From the NCBI GenBank assembly GCA_023253415.1, contig JALRGK010000174.1, positions 1 through 5,316 on the forward strand: 5,316 bases of DNA, in the 5' to 3' direction. Of this stretch, positions 1-5,316 are shown one piece after another; position 1 is the stretch's first letter, and each line of letters opens with the position of its first letter. The notes beneath the pieces were generated by a model. It had not been told where the DNA came from. It saw nothing but the letters and a program-made list of their open reading frames with translations, and searched no databases. This stretch comes from Rhodocyclaceae bacterium. Lineage in GTDB: Bacteria; Pseudomonadota; Gammaproteobacteria; Burkholderiales; Rhodocyclaceae. The position numbers and the translations under genes are program-made.

Positions 1-447
1 GGCGCCGGGATGACGGGCCTTTATGCCGATCCTTCCGTGAGTAACGAAGACAAAAACCGGGCTGAAGCCATTCTCGGTGCCGTGGGTGAGACCGTCTGGG
101 TTGATAGCGAAGCCCTGATCGATAGCGTGACGGCCATTTCGGGCAGTGGCCCGGCCTATGTATTCCTATTCCTCGAAGCCATGCAGGAAGCCGCCGCGCA
201 GTTGGGCCTACCGGCTGATACTGCGCGCACGCTGGCCATACAAACCGTACTCGGCGCTGCACAACTCGCTGAACAATCCACCGACCCCGTTGATGTACTG
301 CGCCAACGCGTCACCTCCAAAGGCGGCACGACGGAGGCCGCCTTGAAGAAGAAAGCCGAACTGGGCGTCAAGGAAGGTCTAATTGCCGGGATGCACGCCG
401 CCGCCGAACGCAGCCGCGAACTCGGCATTGAGTTAGGGCGTGACTGA
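1..447 (+). CDS. proC: Pyrroline-5-carboxylate reductase, C-terminal part (5' end outside window)
   Basis: This is the last 148 codons of the enzyme that reduces 1-pyrroline-5-carboxylate to L-proline with NAD(P)H, the final step of proline synthesis in the cytoplasm. The frame is open from base 1 (Gly-Ala-Gly-Met-Thr-Gly-Leu-Tyr), so the ATG at 10 is internal and the N-terminal Rossmann domain lies upstream of the window. Family hallmarks of the C-terminal dimerisation and substrate-binding domain are clear: the VTAISGSGPAYVF stretch (about bases 127-165) and the signature VTSKGGTTEAAL (about bases 310-345). The reading frame ends at TGA 445-447 after Leu-Gly-Arg-Asp, a normal end for the family. 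It overlaps the next gene, yggU, by 8 bases, which suggests translational coupling. Nothing looks broken in the visible part. The assignment is secure; only the start is unseen. Confidence 0.97.
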   Translation, partial: GAGMTGLYADPSVSNEDKNRAEAILGAVGETVWVDSEALIDSVTAISGSGPAYVFLFLEAMQEAAAQLGLPADTARTLAIQTVLGAAQLAEQSTDPVDVLRQRVTSKGGTTEAALKKKAELGVKEGLIAGMHAAAERSRELGIELGRD

Positions 448-760
448 AAAATCTGATGCAGCGTGGTTGCAGCTCACCAGCAACGGTGAGCTGCTGCTAA
501 CCGTCCATGTACAACCCGGTGCAAAAACCACATCCTGCGCCGGCATCCATGGCGATGCGCTGAAGATCCGTTTACAAGCACCACCCGTTGATGGCAAAGC
601 GAATCAGGCGCTCATCGCCTGGCTAGCCAAGACACTGGGTTGCCCACAAAGCGCCATTGAACTTACTCGTGGTCAGACCAGCCGACGCAAGACGCTAAGC
701 ATAAACACCGACCAAACGGCGGCTTTCAGCAGCAAACTAAAAGCCCTGGCCACACAGTAA
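440..760 (+). CDS. yggU: YggU/DUF167 family protein
   Basis: This small soluble protein of 106 residues has the usual length of the YggU (DUF167) family, a conserved alpha/beta fold of unknown biochemical role. The family pattern is visible in order: VHVQPGAKTT (about residues 23-32), LKIRLQAPPVDGKAN (about 41-55), then ALIAWLAKTLG and the GQTSRRKTL segment near residue 80. The start is a GTG at 440. The nearby ATG at 456 is in another frame, and the GTG gives the common short N-terminal lead. A weak GAG (430-432) precedes it. The gene overlaps the proC stop by 8 bases (GTGACTGA), so it is probably translated from the proC message. Its TAA at 758-760 directly abuts the stop codon of the opposing pyrC' gene. 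In many gammaproteobacteria yggT lies between proC and yggU; it is absent here. Family membership is certain and function unknown. Confidence 0.93.
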   Translation: MTEKSDAAWLQLTSNGELLLTVHVQPGAKTTSCAGIHGDALKIRLQAPPVDGKANQALIAWLAKTLGCPQSAIELTRGQTSRRKTLSINTDQTAAFSSKLKALATQ

Positions 761-2026
761 TCAGTTGCGCTCGTAAACCAACTGGCCACCGGCCAATGTT
801 TTCATAACCCGGCCCTGGAGGGTACGGCCGAGGAACGGTGTGAGTTTGCCGGCACTGCGCAGTTCGCTTTCCTGCACGGTCCACTGCGCATCTGGATCGA
901 ACAGCACCAGATCGGCGCGCTGACTAACGGCAATACGACCCGCATCAACGCCGAGAATCTCGGCCGCTTTGGCGGTAACCGGTAGCAGCGAGCGACGCAG
1001 CGGCAAACTGAGCGATTCACCCCAGGCCAGTGTCAGCGAAAGCAACAGTTCGATACCCGTCGCACCCGGCGCCGCTTCAGCAAACGGGACGCGTTTCACA
1101 TCGACGCCACGCGGTGTATGCGCCGATACCACAGCACCCAGCGTGCCTTCAGCCAAGCCGAGGCGCAGCGCTTCGCGGTCTTCAAAACCGCGTAGCGGCG
1201 GATCAAAGCGCGTCAGTGGGTCAAAGTAGCCAATATCCTGTTCGTACAGGTGCAAGGCATGCACAGCCACATCACCAGTGACTGGCAAGCCGTCATCTTG
1301 CGCGGCACGCAACAGCGCCACGCCTTCGGCCGAACTGATCTGGGTGAAATGCACACGGGCACCGGTTTCCCAAGCCAATGACAGCACGTTCTGCATGCCC
1401 ATGGTTTCTGCGGCGACGGGGATCGCTGCCAGGCCCAAGCGGGAAGCCAAGGCGCTGTCGTGCGCGATGCCCTCTTTGCTCAAATGATATTCAGCAGGTT
1501 GTAGCCACACCGGCACGTCGCATGATGCCGCATACTGCAGGGCGCGCCAGAGCACCCGGGTGTCGGCTGGCAAACCGCGTCCTTGCGAGACGGCAATACA
1601 ACCCGCGTCACGCAGCAGACTCATTTCAGCCAGCATGGTGCCGGCCAGCCCTTGTGTCATGGCACCGATCGGCAATACGCGCACCTGCGAGACATCTTCG
1701 GCATGACGCACAATGCGTTCGGCGAGTTCGGGCTCGTCGATGATTGGGTCGACATCCGGCGGGCAGGCCAGCGTGGTCACACCACCGGCCACGGCGGCTT
1801 CAAGCTCGGCGTCGATGTTGCTTGCAATACGCGCCGACAAATCAACGAGGCCGGGGGCAACGACCAGACCGGTGGCATCGATCACCTGATCCGCTTTGAA
1901 GCCGGCGGGCGTTTGACCCAGGCCGGCGATTTTGCCGTCAACCACGTAAACCGAGGCTGCTTCATCAAACTGGGTGGCCGGGTCGACAACACGACCGCCA
2001 CGAATTTCAATGTGTTTCATGCTCAT
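761..2026 (-). CDS. pyrC': Non-catalytic dihydroorotase-like subunit PyrC' (PyrX)
   Basis: This 421-residue protein has the full amidohydrolase/dihydroorotase layout: an N-terminal beta-sandwich piece (GGRVVDP, residues 10-16), the barrel beginning at VAPGLVDL (56-63), the FDPPLRGFEDREAL segment (274-287), and a closing sandwich with ADLVLFDPD (371-379). The catalytic residues are gone. The usual HxH after PG-x-x-D reads S64-A-R66. The metal-ligand histidine segments read LQPAE (175-179, Gln176) and FTQISS (227-232, Gln229). The normal TDHAPH reads SAHTPR (301-306), with Ala replacing the catalytic Asp. It therefore cannot be an ordinary zinc dihydroorotase. In Pseudomonas an inactive PyrC' of this type is needed to assemble the PyrB aspartate transcarbamoylase dodecamer, and the same role is inferred here. 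The start ATG at 2026 overlaps the pyrB stop as ATGA and follows a strong GGGAGG. A second ATG two codons on is spaced less well. Confidence 0.94.
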   Translation of the reverse strand: MSMKHIEIRGGRVVDPATQFDEAASVYVVDGKIAGLGQTPAGFKADQVIDATGLVVAPGLVDLSARIASNIDAELEAAVAGGVTTLACPPDVDPIIDEPELAERIVRHAEDVSQVRVLPIGAMTQGLAGTMLAEMSLLRDAGCIAVSQGRGLPADTRVLWRALQYAASCDVPVWLQPAEYHLSKEGIAHDSALASRLGLAAIPVAAETMGMQNVLSLAWETGARVHFTQISSAEGVALLRAAQDDGLPVTGDVAVHALHLYEQDIGYFDPLTRFDPPLRGFEDREALRLGLAEGTLGAVVSAHTPRGVDVKRVPFAEAAPGATGIELLLSLTLAWGESLSLPLRRSLLPVTAKAAEILGVDAGRIAVSQRADLVLFDPDAQWTVQESELRSAGKLTPFLGRTLQGRVMKTLAGGQLVYERN

Positions 2027-2988
2027 CCCTGACCTCCCGCCAGTACGCTCATCACGGCCATACGCATGGCGATGCCGAAGGTAACCTGCGGCAGAATCAC
2101 GGCACGCGGACTGTCGGCCACTGCTGAATCAATTTCAACACCGCGGTTCATCGGCCCCGGGTGCATCACGATGGCATCGGGCTTCGCCGCCTTGAGGCGC
2201 TCGTGCGTGAGACCGTAGCGGTCATGGAACTCCGTAGCGGACGGCAGCAACGCACCGCTCATGCGCTCACGTTGCAAGCGCAGCGCGATGACAACGTCGC
2301 AGTCTTTCAGACCAGTATTCAGATCGCGATGGACTTCAACACCCAGTGATTCGATATCGGTCGGGATCAGCGTCTGTGGGCCAATCACGCGGATCGATGC
2401 TGCACCCAACGTCTTGAGTGCGTGAATATCGGAACGCGCCACACGCGAGTGCAGAATATCGCCAATCAGCGCCACATTGAGGCCTTCAAAGCCGCCCTTG
2501 TAGTGTCGGATGGTATACATGTCGAGCAAGCCCTGCGTGGGGTGGCCATGGCGACCATCACCCGCGTTGATGACATGAATGTCCTCACGGCCGGTGCGGC
2601 GCAGGTGATCGACAATCAGATGCGGCGCACCGCTCGATTCATGACGCACCACAAACATGTCGGCGTGCATGGCGCAAAGGTTATCGACCGTGTCGAGCAG
2701 CGTCTCGCCCTTGGCTGTCGAGGAGGTCGACATGTTCAGATTGATGACATCTGCCGACAGTCGCTTGGCCGCAATTTCGAAGGTCGTGCGCGTTCGCGTC
2801 GAGTTCTCGAAGAAGAGATTGAAGACGCTCTTGCCTCGGAGCAAGGGCACTTTCTTGACCTCGCGGTCAGACACCCCCAAAAAGCTGGCACCCGTGTCGA
2901 GCAGCCGCGTCAACTGTTCACGCGACAAGCCTTCCGTCGAAAGCAGGTGAACCAGGTTGCCATCGGCATCAAGTTGGGGATCAAGCAT
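2023..2988 (-). CDS. pyrB: Aspartate carbamoyltransferase catalytic subunit
   Basis: This enzyme joins carbamoyl phosphate and L-aspartate to give N-carbamoyl-L-aspartate, the first committed step of pyrimidine synthesis. It is 321 residues long. Motifs are complete: carbamoyl-phosphate loop STRTRTTFE (63-71), the mobile STAKGET (90-96), HPTQGLLDM (149-157), GDILHSRVARS (176-186), RLQRER (237-242) in the 240s loop, and HPGPMNRGVEI (276-286). The N-terminal stretch before the carbamoyl-phosphate domain (LDADGNLVHLLSTEGLSRE) resembles Pseudomonas-type PyrB, which pairs with a PyrC' partner, more than E. coli PyrB. The frame is open to a TTG at 2994, but the ATG at 2988 is preferred because GGAG at 2997-3000 lies 8 bases before it and only 2 before the TTG. 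It overlaps pyrR by 8 bases and pyrC' by 4. No pyrI regulatory-chain gene is present, as expected for this class. Function is secure. Confidence 0.97.
   Translation of the reverse strand: MLDPQLDADGNLVHLLSTEGLSREQLTRLLDTGASFLGVSDREVKKVPLLRGKSVFNLFFENSTRTRTTFEIAAKRLSADVINLNMSTSSTAKGETLLDTVDNLCAMHADMFVVRHESSGAPHLIVDHLRRTGREDIHVINAGDGRHGHPTQGLLDMYTIRHYKGGFEGLNVALIGDILHSRVARSDIHALKTLGAASIRVIGPQTLIPTDIESLGVEVHRDLNTGLKDCDVVIALRLQRERMSGALLPSATEFHDRYGLTHERLKAAKPDAIVMHPGPMNRGVEIDSAVADSPRAVILPQVTFGIAMRMAVMSVLAGGQG
2033..2038 (-). promoter_or_regulatory. Ribosome binding site of pyrC'
   Basis: GGGAGG on the minus strand lies 6 bases before the ATG at 2026, inside the last codons of pyrB. It favours this ATG over a second one two codons downstream (2020), which would be 12 bases away. 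Its strength suggests pyrC' is translated in quantity comparable to pyrB, fitting a protein needed in equal numbers. Confidence 0.75.
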
Positions 2989-3505
2989 TATCAAGACTCC
3001 AGGTCAGTCGCCCATCGGGATCATGCATCGGGGTACGTGCCAGCACGAGGCTGGCATCTACCGGTAATGCCACCGGCCACACACAGAAATCAGGCGCAAT
3101 CGGCAATTGTCGGCCACCACGATCGGCCAACACGGCCAGCTTAACGCTGGCGGGGCGACCGTAATCAAACAGCTCATTCAGTGCTGCCCGCGTGGTACGG
3201 CCGGTGTACAAGACATCGTCGACCAGAATGACCGGTTTGCCGACAATATCCACCGGAACCGTGGTCGGTTGCACATTCGGGCTCAAGCCGCGCTCACTGA
3301 AATCATCGCGATAAAAAGAAATATCCACGCTACCCACAGGTGGATGAGTCGGCAACAATTGAGAAAGCCGTTCGGCAATCCAGACGCCGCCGGTAAACAC
3401 GCCAATCAGAACTGTTTCTGGTGACGCTTCAAACACCGGTTTTAATTGCATGGCGAGCGCAGCAATCTGCTGCTCGGCATCGGGCAACCTATTTAAATCA
3501 GACAT
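2981..3505 (-). CDS. pyrR: PyrR bifunctional pyr regulator / uracil phosphoribosyltransferase
   Basis: PyrR-family proteins are type I phosphoribosyltransferase-fold proteins that sense uridine nucleotides and PRPP and regulate pyrimidine genes; many also have uracil phosphoribosyltransferase activity. The protein is 174 residues, about the usual length. It shows IGVFTGGVWIAERL (34-47), DISFYRDDFS (61-70) and the diagnostic PRPP loop VILVDDVLYTGRTTRA (92-107), followed by LADRGGRQLPIAPDF (126-140). The open frame extends upstream to 3592, but the ATG at 3505 fits the family N-terminus and has a strong GGAGG (3511-3515) 5 bases ahead; the extra 29 codons would lie inside ruvX. It overlaps ruvX by 8 bases and pyrB by 8. 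Because it sits mid-operon with no untranslated leader before it or pyrB, classical PyrR leader-RNA attenuation as in Bacillus has no obvious site here. The regulatory mode is therefore uncertain. Confidence 0.95.
   Translation of the reverse strand: MSDLNRLPDAEQQIAALAMQLKPVFEASPETVLIGVFTGGVWIAERLSQLLPTHPPVGSVDISFYRDDFSERGLSPNVQPTTVPVDIVGKPVILVDDVLYTGRTTRAALNELFDYGRPASVKLAVLADRGGRQLPIAPDFCVWPVALPVDASLVLARTPMHDPDGRLTWSLDNA
2997..3000 (-). promoter_or_regulatory. Ribosome binding site that decides the pyrB start
   Basis: GGAG on the minus strand is 8 bases from the ATG at 2988 and only 2 bases from the upstream in-frame TTG at 2994. The spacing argues for the ATG, giving a 321-residue protein. 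The site lies inside the last codons of pyrR. Confidence 0.65.
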
Positions 3506-3953
3506 GCAAGCCTCCGGCTTGGTTATCGTTTCGCGCAGTCTGCTGATCCAGCCACTGCTGTAAAAGAATCTGTGCCGCGACCGCATCGACATGCAGCTTG
3601 GCGCTACGGGCAGATTGTCCGGCCTGTTGCAGGCGACGTTCAGCTTCGGCGGAGCTCAATCGCTCATCCACCCAGGTTACCGGTAAATTGAATCGCCCGT
3701 GGAGCTGATTGCCAAAGCGACGGCAACGCTGGGTCATCTCGTGTTCGGCACCATCGAGGTGTGTTGGCAAGCCAACGACCAGCTGATTGGGTTGCCACTC
3801 TGCCAACAACGCACCGATCTGTTCGAAACGTTGGGCGATGGGCTCGCTGGAAATCAGGGTTAAGGGGTGTGCCAGACCGGTCACGGTTTCGCCAATGGCC
3901 ACACCAATCCGCACAGTCCCGAAGTCGAAACCCATGACGGTGCCTTCAGGCAT
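3498..3953 (-). CDS. ruvX: RuvX/YqgF RNase H-fold nuclease (Holliday junction resolvase-like, pre-16S rRNA processing)
   Basis: YqgF/RuvX proteins have an RNase H-like fold. They have been linked to maturation of the 5' end of 16S rRNA and to Holliday junction resolution. With the chosen start the protein has 151 residues. Family features are in order: FDFGTVRIGVAIG (9-21) with the first catalytic Asp10, VVGLPTHLDG (59-68), VDERLSSAEA (95-104) with Glu97, and HVDAVAAQILLQQWL (121-135) with the third acid at Asp123. Three in-frame ATGs compete. The one at 3965 adds four residues and lacks a ribosome site. The one at 3953 keeps the first beta strand and overlaps algH by 8 bases. The one at 3935 has GAAGG (3943-3947) 7 bases ahead but would cut into that strand. 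I prefer 3953 with moderate certainty. The gene overlaps pyrR by 8 bases. The family assignment is secure. Confidence 0.93.
   Translation of the reverse strand: MPEGTVMGFDFGTVRIGVAIGETVTGLAHPLTLISSEPIAQRFEQIGALLAEWQPNQLVVGLPTHLDGAEHEMTQRCRRFGNQLHGRFNLPVTWVDERLSSAEAERRLQQAGQSARSAKLHVDAVAAQILLQQWLDQQTARNDNQAGGLHV
3511..3515 (-). promoter_or_regulatory. Ribosome binding site that decides the pyrR start
   Basis: GGAGG on the minus strand lies 5 bases before the ATG at 3505, within the 3' end of ruvX. It supports the 174-residue form of PyrR against the longer open frame that reaches 3592. Confidence 0.75.
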
Positions 3954-4572
3954 GACCAGCAACATCCGACAGTCGATCGAAAGCTATGCCGAGTTTCGCC
4001 AAAGCGGCCGGCAAACGCTCTTCGTAGGGCAAGTCAAAGAGAATTTCGTCATCCGCTGGCACACTCAGCCAGGCATTCTGAAGAATTTCGTTGTCCAGCT
4101 GACCAGGCACCCAGCCTGCATAGCCCAAAGCCACCAGCATGGCATTCGGCGCTGTATCACTACCGACCGACTCCAGAATGTCTTTGGAACTGGTCAGGGC
4201 AATATCATCCGTCACCAACATGGTCGACTGCCAGGGTTTGGCTGGCTTATGCAGAATAAACGCACGATCCAGTTGCACCGGGCCACCAAACAGCACAGGC
4301 TGCCCCGCCATCTCGTCACTTGGCTGTGCGCTCGCCAGCTCGACTCGCTCGAAGAGCGAGCCCAGACTCATATCAGTTGGCTTGTTAATGACCAGACCCA
4401 TTGCCCCCTGTGCCGAATGCTCACACAGATAAATCAGACTTCGGCTAAAACGGGGATCCGACATACCGGGCATGGCCACCAGAAAATGTCCGCGCAGCCA
4501 GGTGGCGTTATCAGCCAACCCCGACGTTTTTGGTGCTTCAGATTCGCCTGAGGGTACGCGGGAAGCGGTCAT
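3946..4572 (-). CDS. algH: AlgH/YqgE family protein (DUF179)
   Basis: This is a 208-residue member of the YqgE/AlgH family. The name comes from a reported influence on alginate production in Pseudomonas aeruginosa; the molecular activity is not settled. The conserved body starts at WLRGHFLVAMPGMSDPRF (25-42), then LIYLCEHSAQGAMGLVINKP (46-65), FGGPVQLDRAFILH (95-108), VALGYAGWVPGQLDNEI (147-163) and WLSVPADDEILFDLPYEERL (168-187). The first 24 residues are hydrophilic, rich in Ser, Glu and Ala, and look like an extension compared with E. coli YqgE, which begins almost at the conserved HHFLIAMP-type segment. The ATG at 4572 has no good ribosome site, only a distant GGTAG. A later TTG at 4518 is possible but also poorly spaced. 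It is the first visible gene of the leftward operon and is paired with ruvX, a common neighbour in gammaproteobacteria. No signal peptide or membrane segment is seen. Confidence 0.93.
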   Translation of the reverse strand: MTASRVPSGESEAPKTSGLADNATWLRGHFLVAMPGMSDPRFSRSLIYLCEHSAQGAMGLVINKPTDMSLGSLFERVELASAQPSDEMAGQPVLFGGPVQLDRAFILHKPAKPWQSTMLVTDDIALTSSKDILESVGSDTAPNAMLVALGYAGWVPGQLDNEILQNAWLSVPADDEILFDLPYEERLPAALAKLGIAFDRLSDVAGHA

Positions 4573-4591
4573 ATGTCGTATTCTACCGCAA

Positions 4592-5316
4592 ATGCATACT
4601 CAAACACCTGACGACCAAGCTGCGCTGGTATGGCTCCGGCGAGACCTGCGCATTGATGATCATGCGGCGCTTTACTACGCCCTGAAACACCACGCCCGCG
4701 TCTATGTGGCATTCATTTTTGATCAGGACATTCTTGAGGCTTTACCGCGTCAGGACCGACGTGTCGAATTCATTCGCGAGTCTTTGGTGGCACTGGATAA
4801 CGCGTTGCGGCAGCACGGTAGCGGCCTCATCGTTCGTCATGGCCGACCTCGTGACGCCATTCCGGCCCTGGCCCGCGAACTCGGCGCCACGGCGGTGTAC
4901 TGCAATCGGGACTACGAACCTGCCGCCCAACTGCGTGACCGCGATGTTGCCGCCACGCTGTCGCTGGCGGGTATCGCTCTGCACAGCTACAAGGATCAGG
5001 CGATCTTCGAACAGGATGAGGTGCTGACCCAGTCCGGCAAACCCTTTACGGTTTTTACGCCCTATAAAAATGCCTGGTATAAAAAGGCGGCTTTATCAGA
5101 CACGGACTTTTTTATTCGGCCTTATCCGGTAGCGCGCTACCTGCCGCATCTGGCCTCATCACCCCTGGCCACCGGCATCCCAACGCTGGCGGACATCGGG
5201 TTCGAAACCACCGATCTAGCCAAGGTTGGTATCGTCCCAGGCATGCTAGGCGGCCGTGAGCGCGTTGAAGACTTCTTCACGCGTATTCAGAACTACAAGG
5301 TTGCCCGTGATTTTCC
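4592..5316 (+). CDS. phr: Deoxyribodipyrimidine photolyase, N-terminal part (3' end outside window)
   Basis: About 241 residues of a cryptochrome/photolyase-family protein are visible, with no stop before the window ends. The N-terminus ALVWLRRDLRIDDHAAL (11-27) is the classic opening of the alpha/beta antenna-chromophore domain. It is followed by VYVAFIFD (37-44), LGATAVYCNRDYEPAAQLRDRDV (97-119) and the family motif PFTVFTPYKNAWYK (151-164). The visible part ends in a linker with GGRERVEDFF (220-229) and YKVARDF (235-241), typical of class I CPD photolyases, just before the helical FAD-binding domain. Such enzymes use blue or near-UV light and reduced FAD to split cyclobutane pyrimidine dimers in DNA. 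The FAD pocket and the electron-transfer tryptophans are not in view, so a cryptochrome cannot be formally excluded. The ATG at 4592 is the only reasonable start in frame; no clear ribosome site precedes it. It is divergent from algH, 19 bases apart. Confidence 0.93.
   Translation, partial: MHTQTPDDQAALVWLRRDLRIDDHAALYYALKHHARVYVAFIFDQDILEALPRQDRRVEFIRESLVALDNALRQHGSGLIVRHGRPRDAIPALARELGATAVYCNRDYEPAAQLRDRDVAATLSLAGIALHSYKDQAIFEQDEVLTQSGKPFTVFTPYKNAWYKKAALSDTDFFIRPYPVARYLPHLASSPLATGIPTLADIGFETTDLAKVGIVPGMLGGRERVEDFFTRIQNYKVARDF

Noticed and set aside
761..2026. pyrC' as an active dihydroorotase
   Set aside because: The HxH motif, the other ligand histidines and the catalytic Asp are all substituted.
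761..2026. pyrC' as a decaying pseudogene
   Set aside because: The frame is intact at full length, has a strong ribosome site, and matches the known inactive PyrC' subunit of Pseudomonas-type operons.
1583..2032. Open frame of 149 codons on the plus strand opposite pyrC'
   Set aside because: Antisense to the pyrC' N-terminal region, with no motif. It ends at the pyrC' start only by coincidence of frame.
2422..3144. Open frame of 240 codons on the plus strand opposite pyrB and pyrR
   Set aside because: It is fully antisense to two secure genes, with no family motif in its translation; a shadow of GC-rich codon use.
3506..3592. N-terminal extension of 29 codons for PyrR
   Set aside because: The extension lies inside ruvX and does not resemble PyrR, and a strong ribosome site points to the ATG at 3505.
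3787..4551. Open frame of 254 codons on the plus strand opposite algH and ruvX
   Set aside because: It lies antisense to two clear conserved genes, and its translation shows no recognisable motif and is rich in Arg, His and Gln as expected for a shadow frame.
4579..4584. TATTCT on the plus strand as a -10 box for phr
   Set aside because: No acceptable -35 is seen at the right distance, and the start codon follows 7 bases later.

Overview
The window looks like ordinary chromosomal DNA from a gammaproteobacterium on the Pseudomonas side of the group. It is moderately GC-rich, densely coding and free of visible mobile elements, RNA genes or CRISPR arrays. The strongest taxonomic clue is the minus-strand order algH - ruvX - pyrR - pyrB - pyrC', which matches the pyrimidine cluster known from Pseudomonas. 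The species cannot be named from this sequence.

Layout: (1) 1-760, plus strand: the 3' end of proC (proline biosynthesis) overlapping a small YggU/DUF167 gene. (2) 761-4572, minus strand: five genes running leftward, algH (4572-3946), ruvX (3953-3498), pyrR (3505-2981), pyrB (2988-2023) and pyrC' (2026-761). Every junction in this run overlaps by 4 or 8 bases, so it is very probably one transcription unit. It meets the yggU gene tail to tail with no base between the two stop codons. (3) 4592-5316, plus strand: the 5' part of a DNA photolyase gene, divergent from algH with only 19 bases between the start codons and cut off by the window end.

How the genes work together: pyrB encodes the catalytic chain of aspartate transcarbamoylase. 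pyrC' encodes a dihydroorotase-like protein whose metal-binding and catalytic residues have been replaced, so it is expected to be a structural partner of PyrB rather than an enzyme. A working dihydroorotase gene must lie elsewhere in the genome. pyrR encodes a PRPP-binding uracil phosphoribosyltransferase-type regulator. ruvX and algH are conserved genes with housekeeping or poorly defined roles that share the transcript.

No previously undescribed system was found. The most notable points are the degenerate active site of PyrC', a repeated 8-base stop/start overlap of the form NTGnnTGA at four junctions, the absence of yggT between proC and yggU, and the very tight divergent algH/phr junction. 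There is no gene-free stretch longer than 19 bases.
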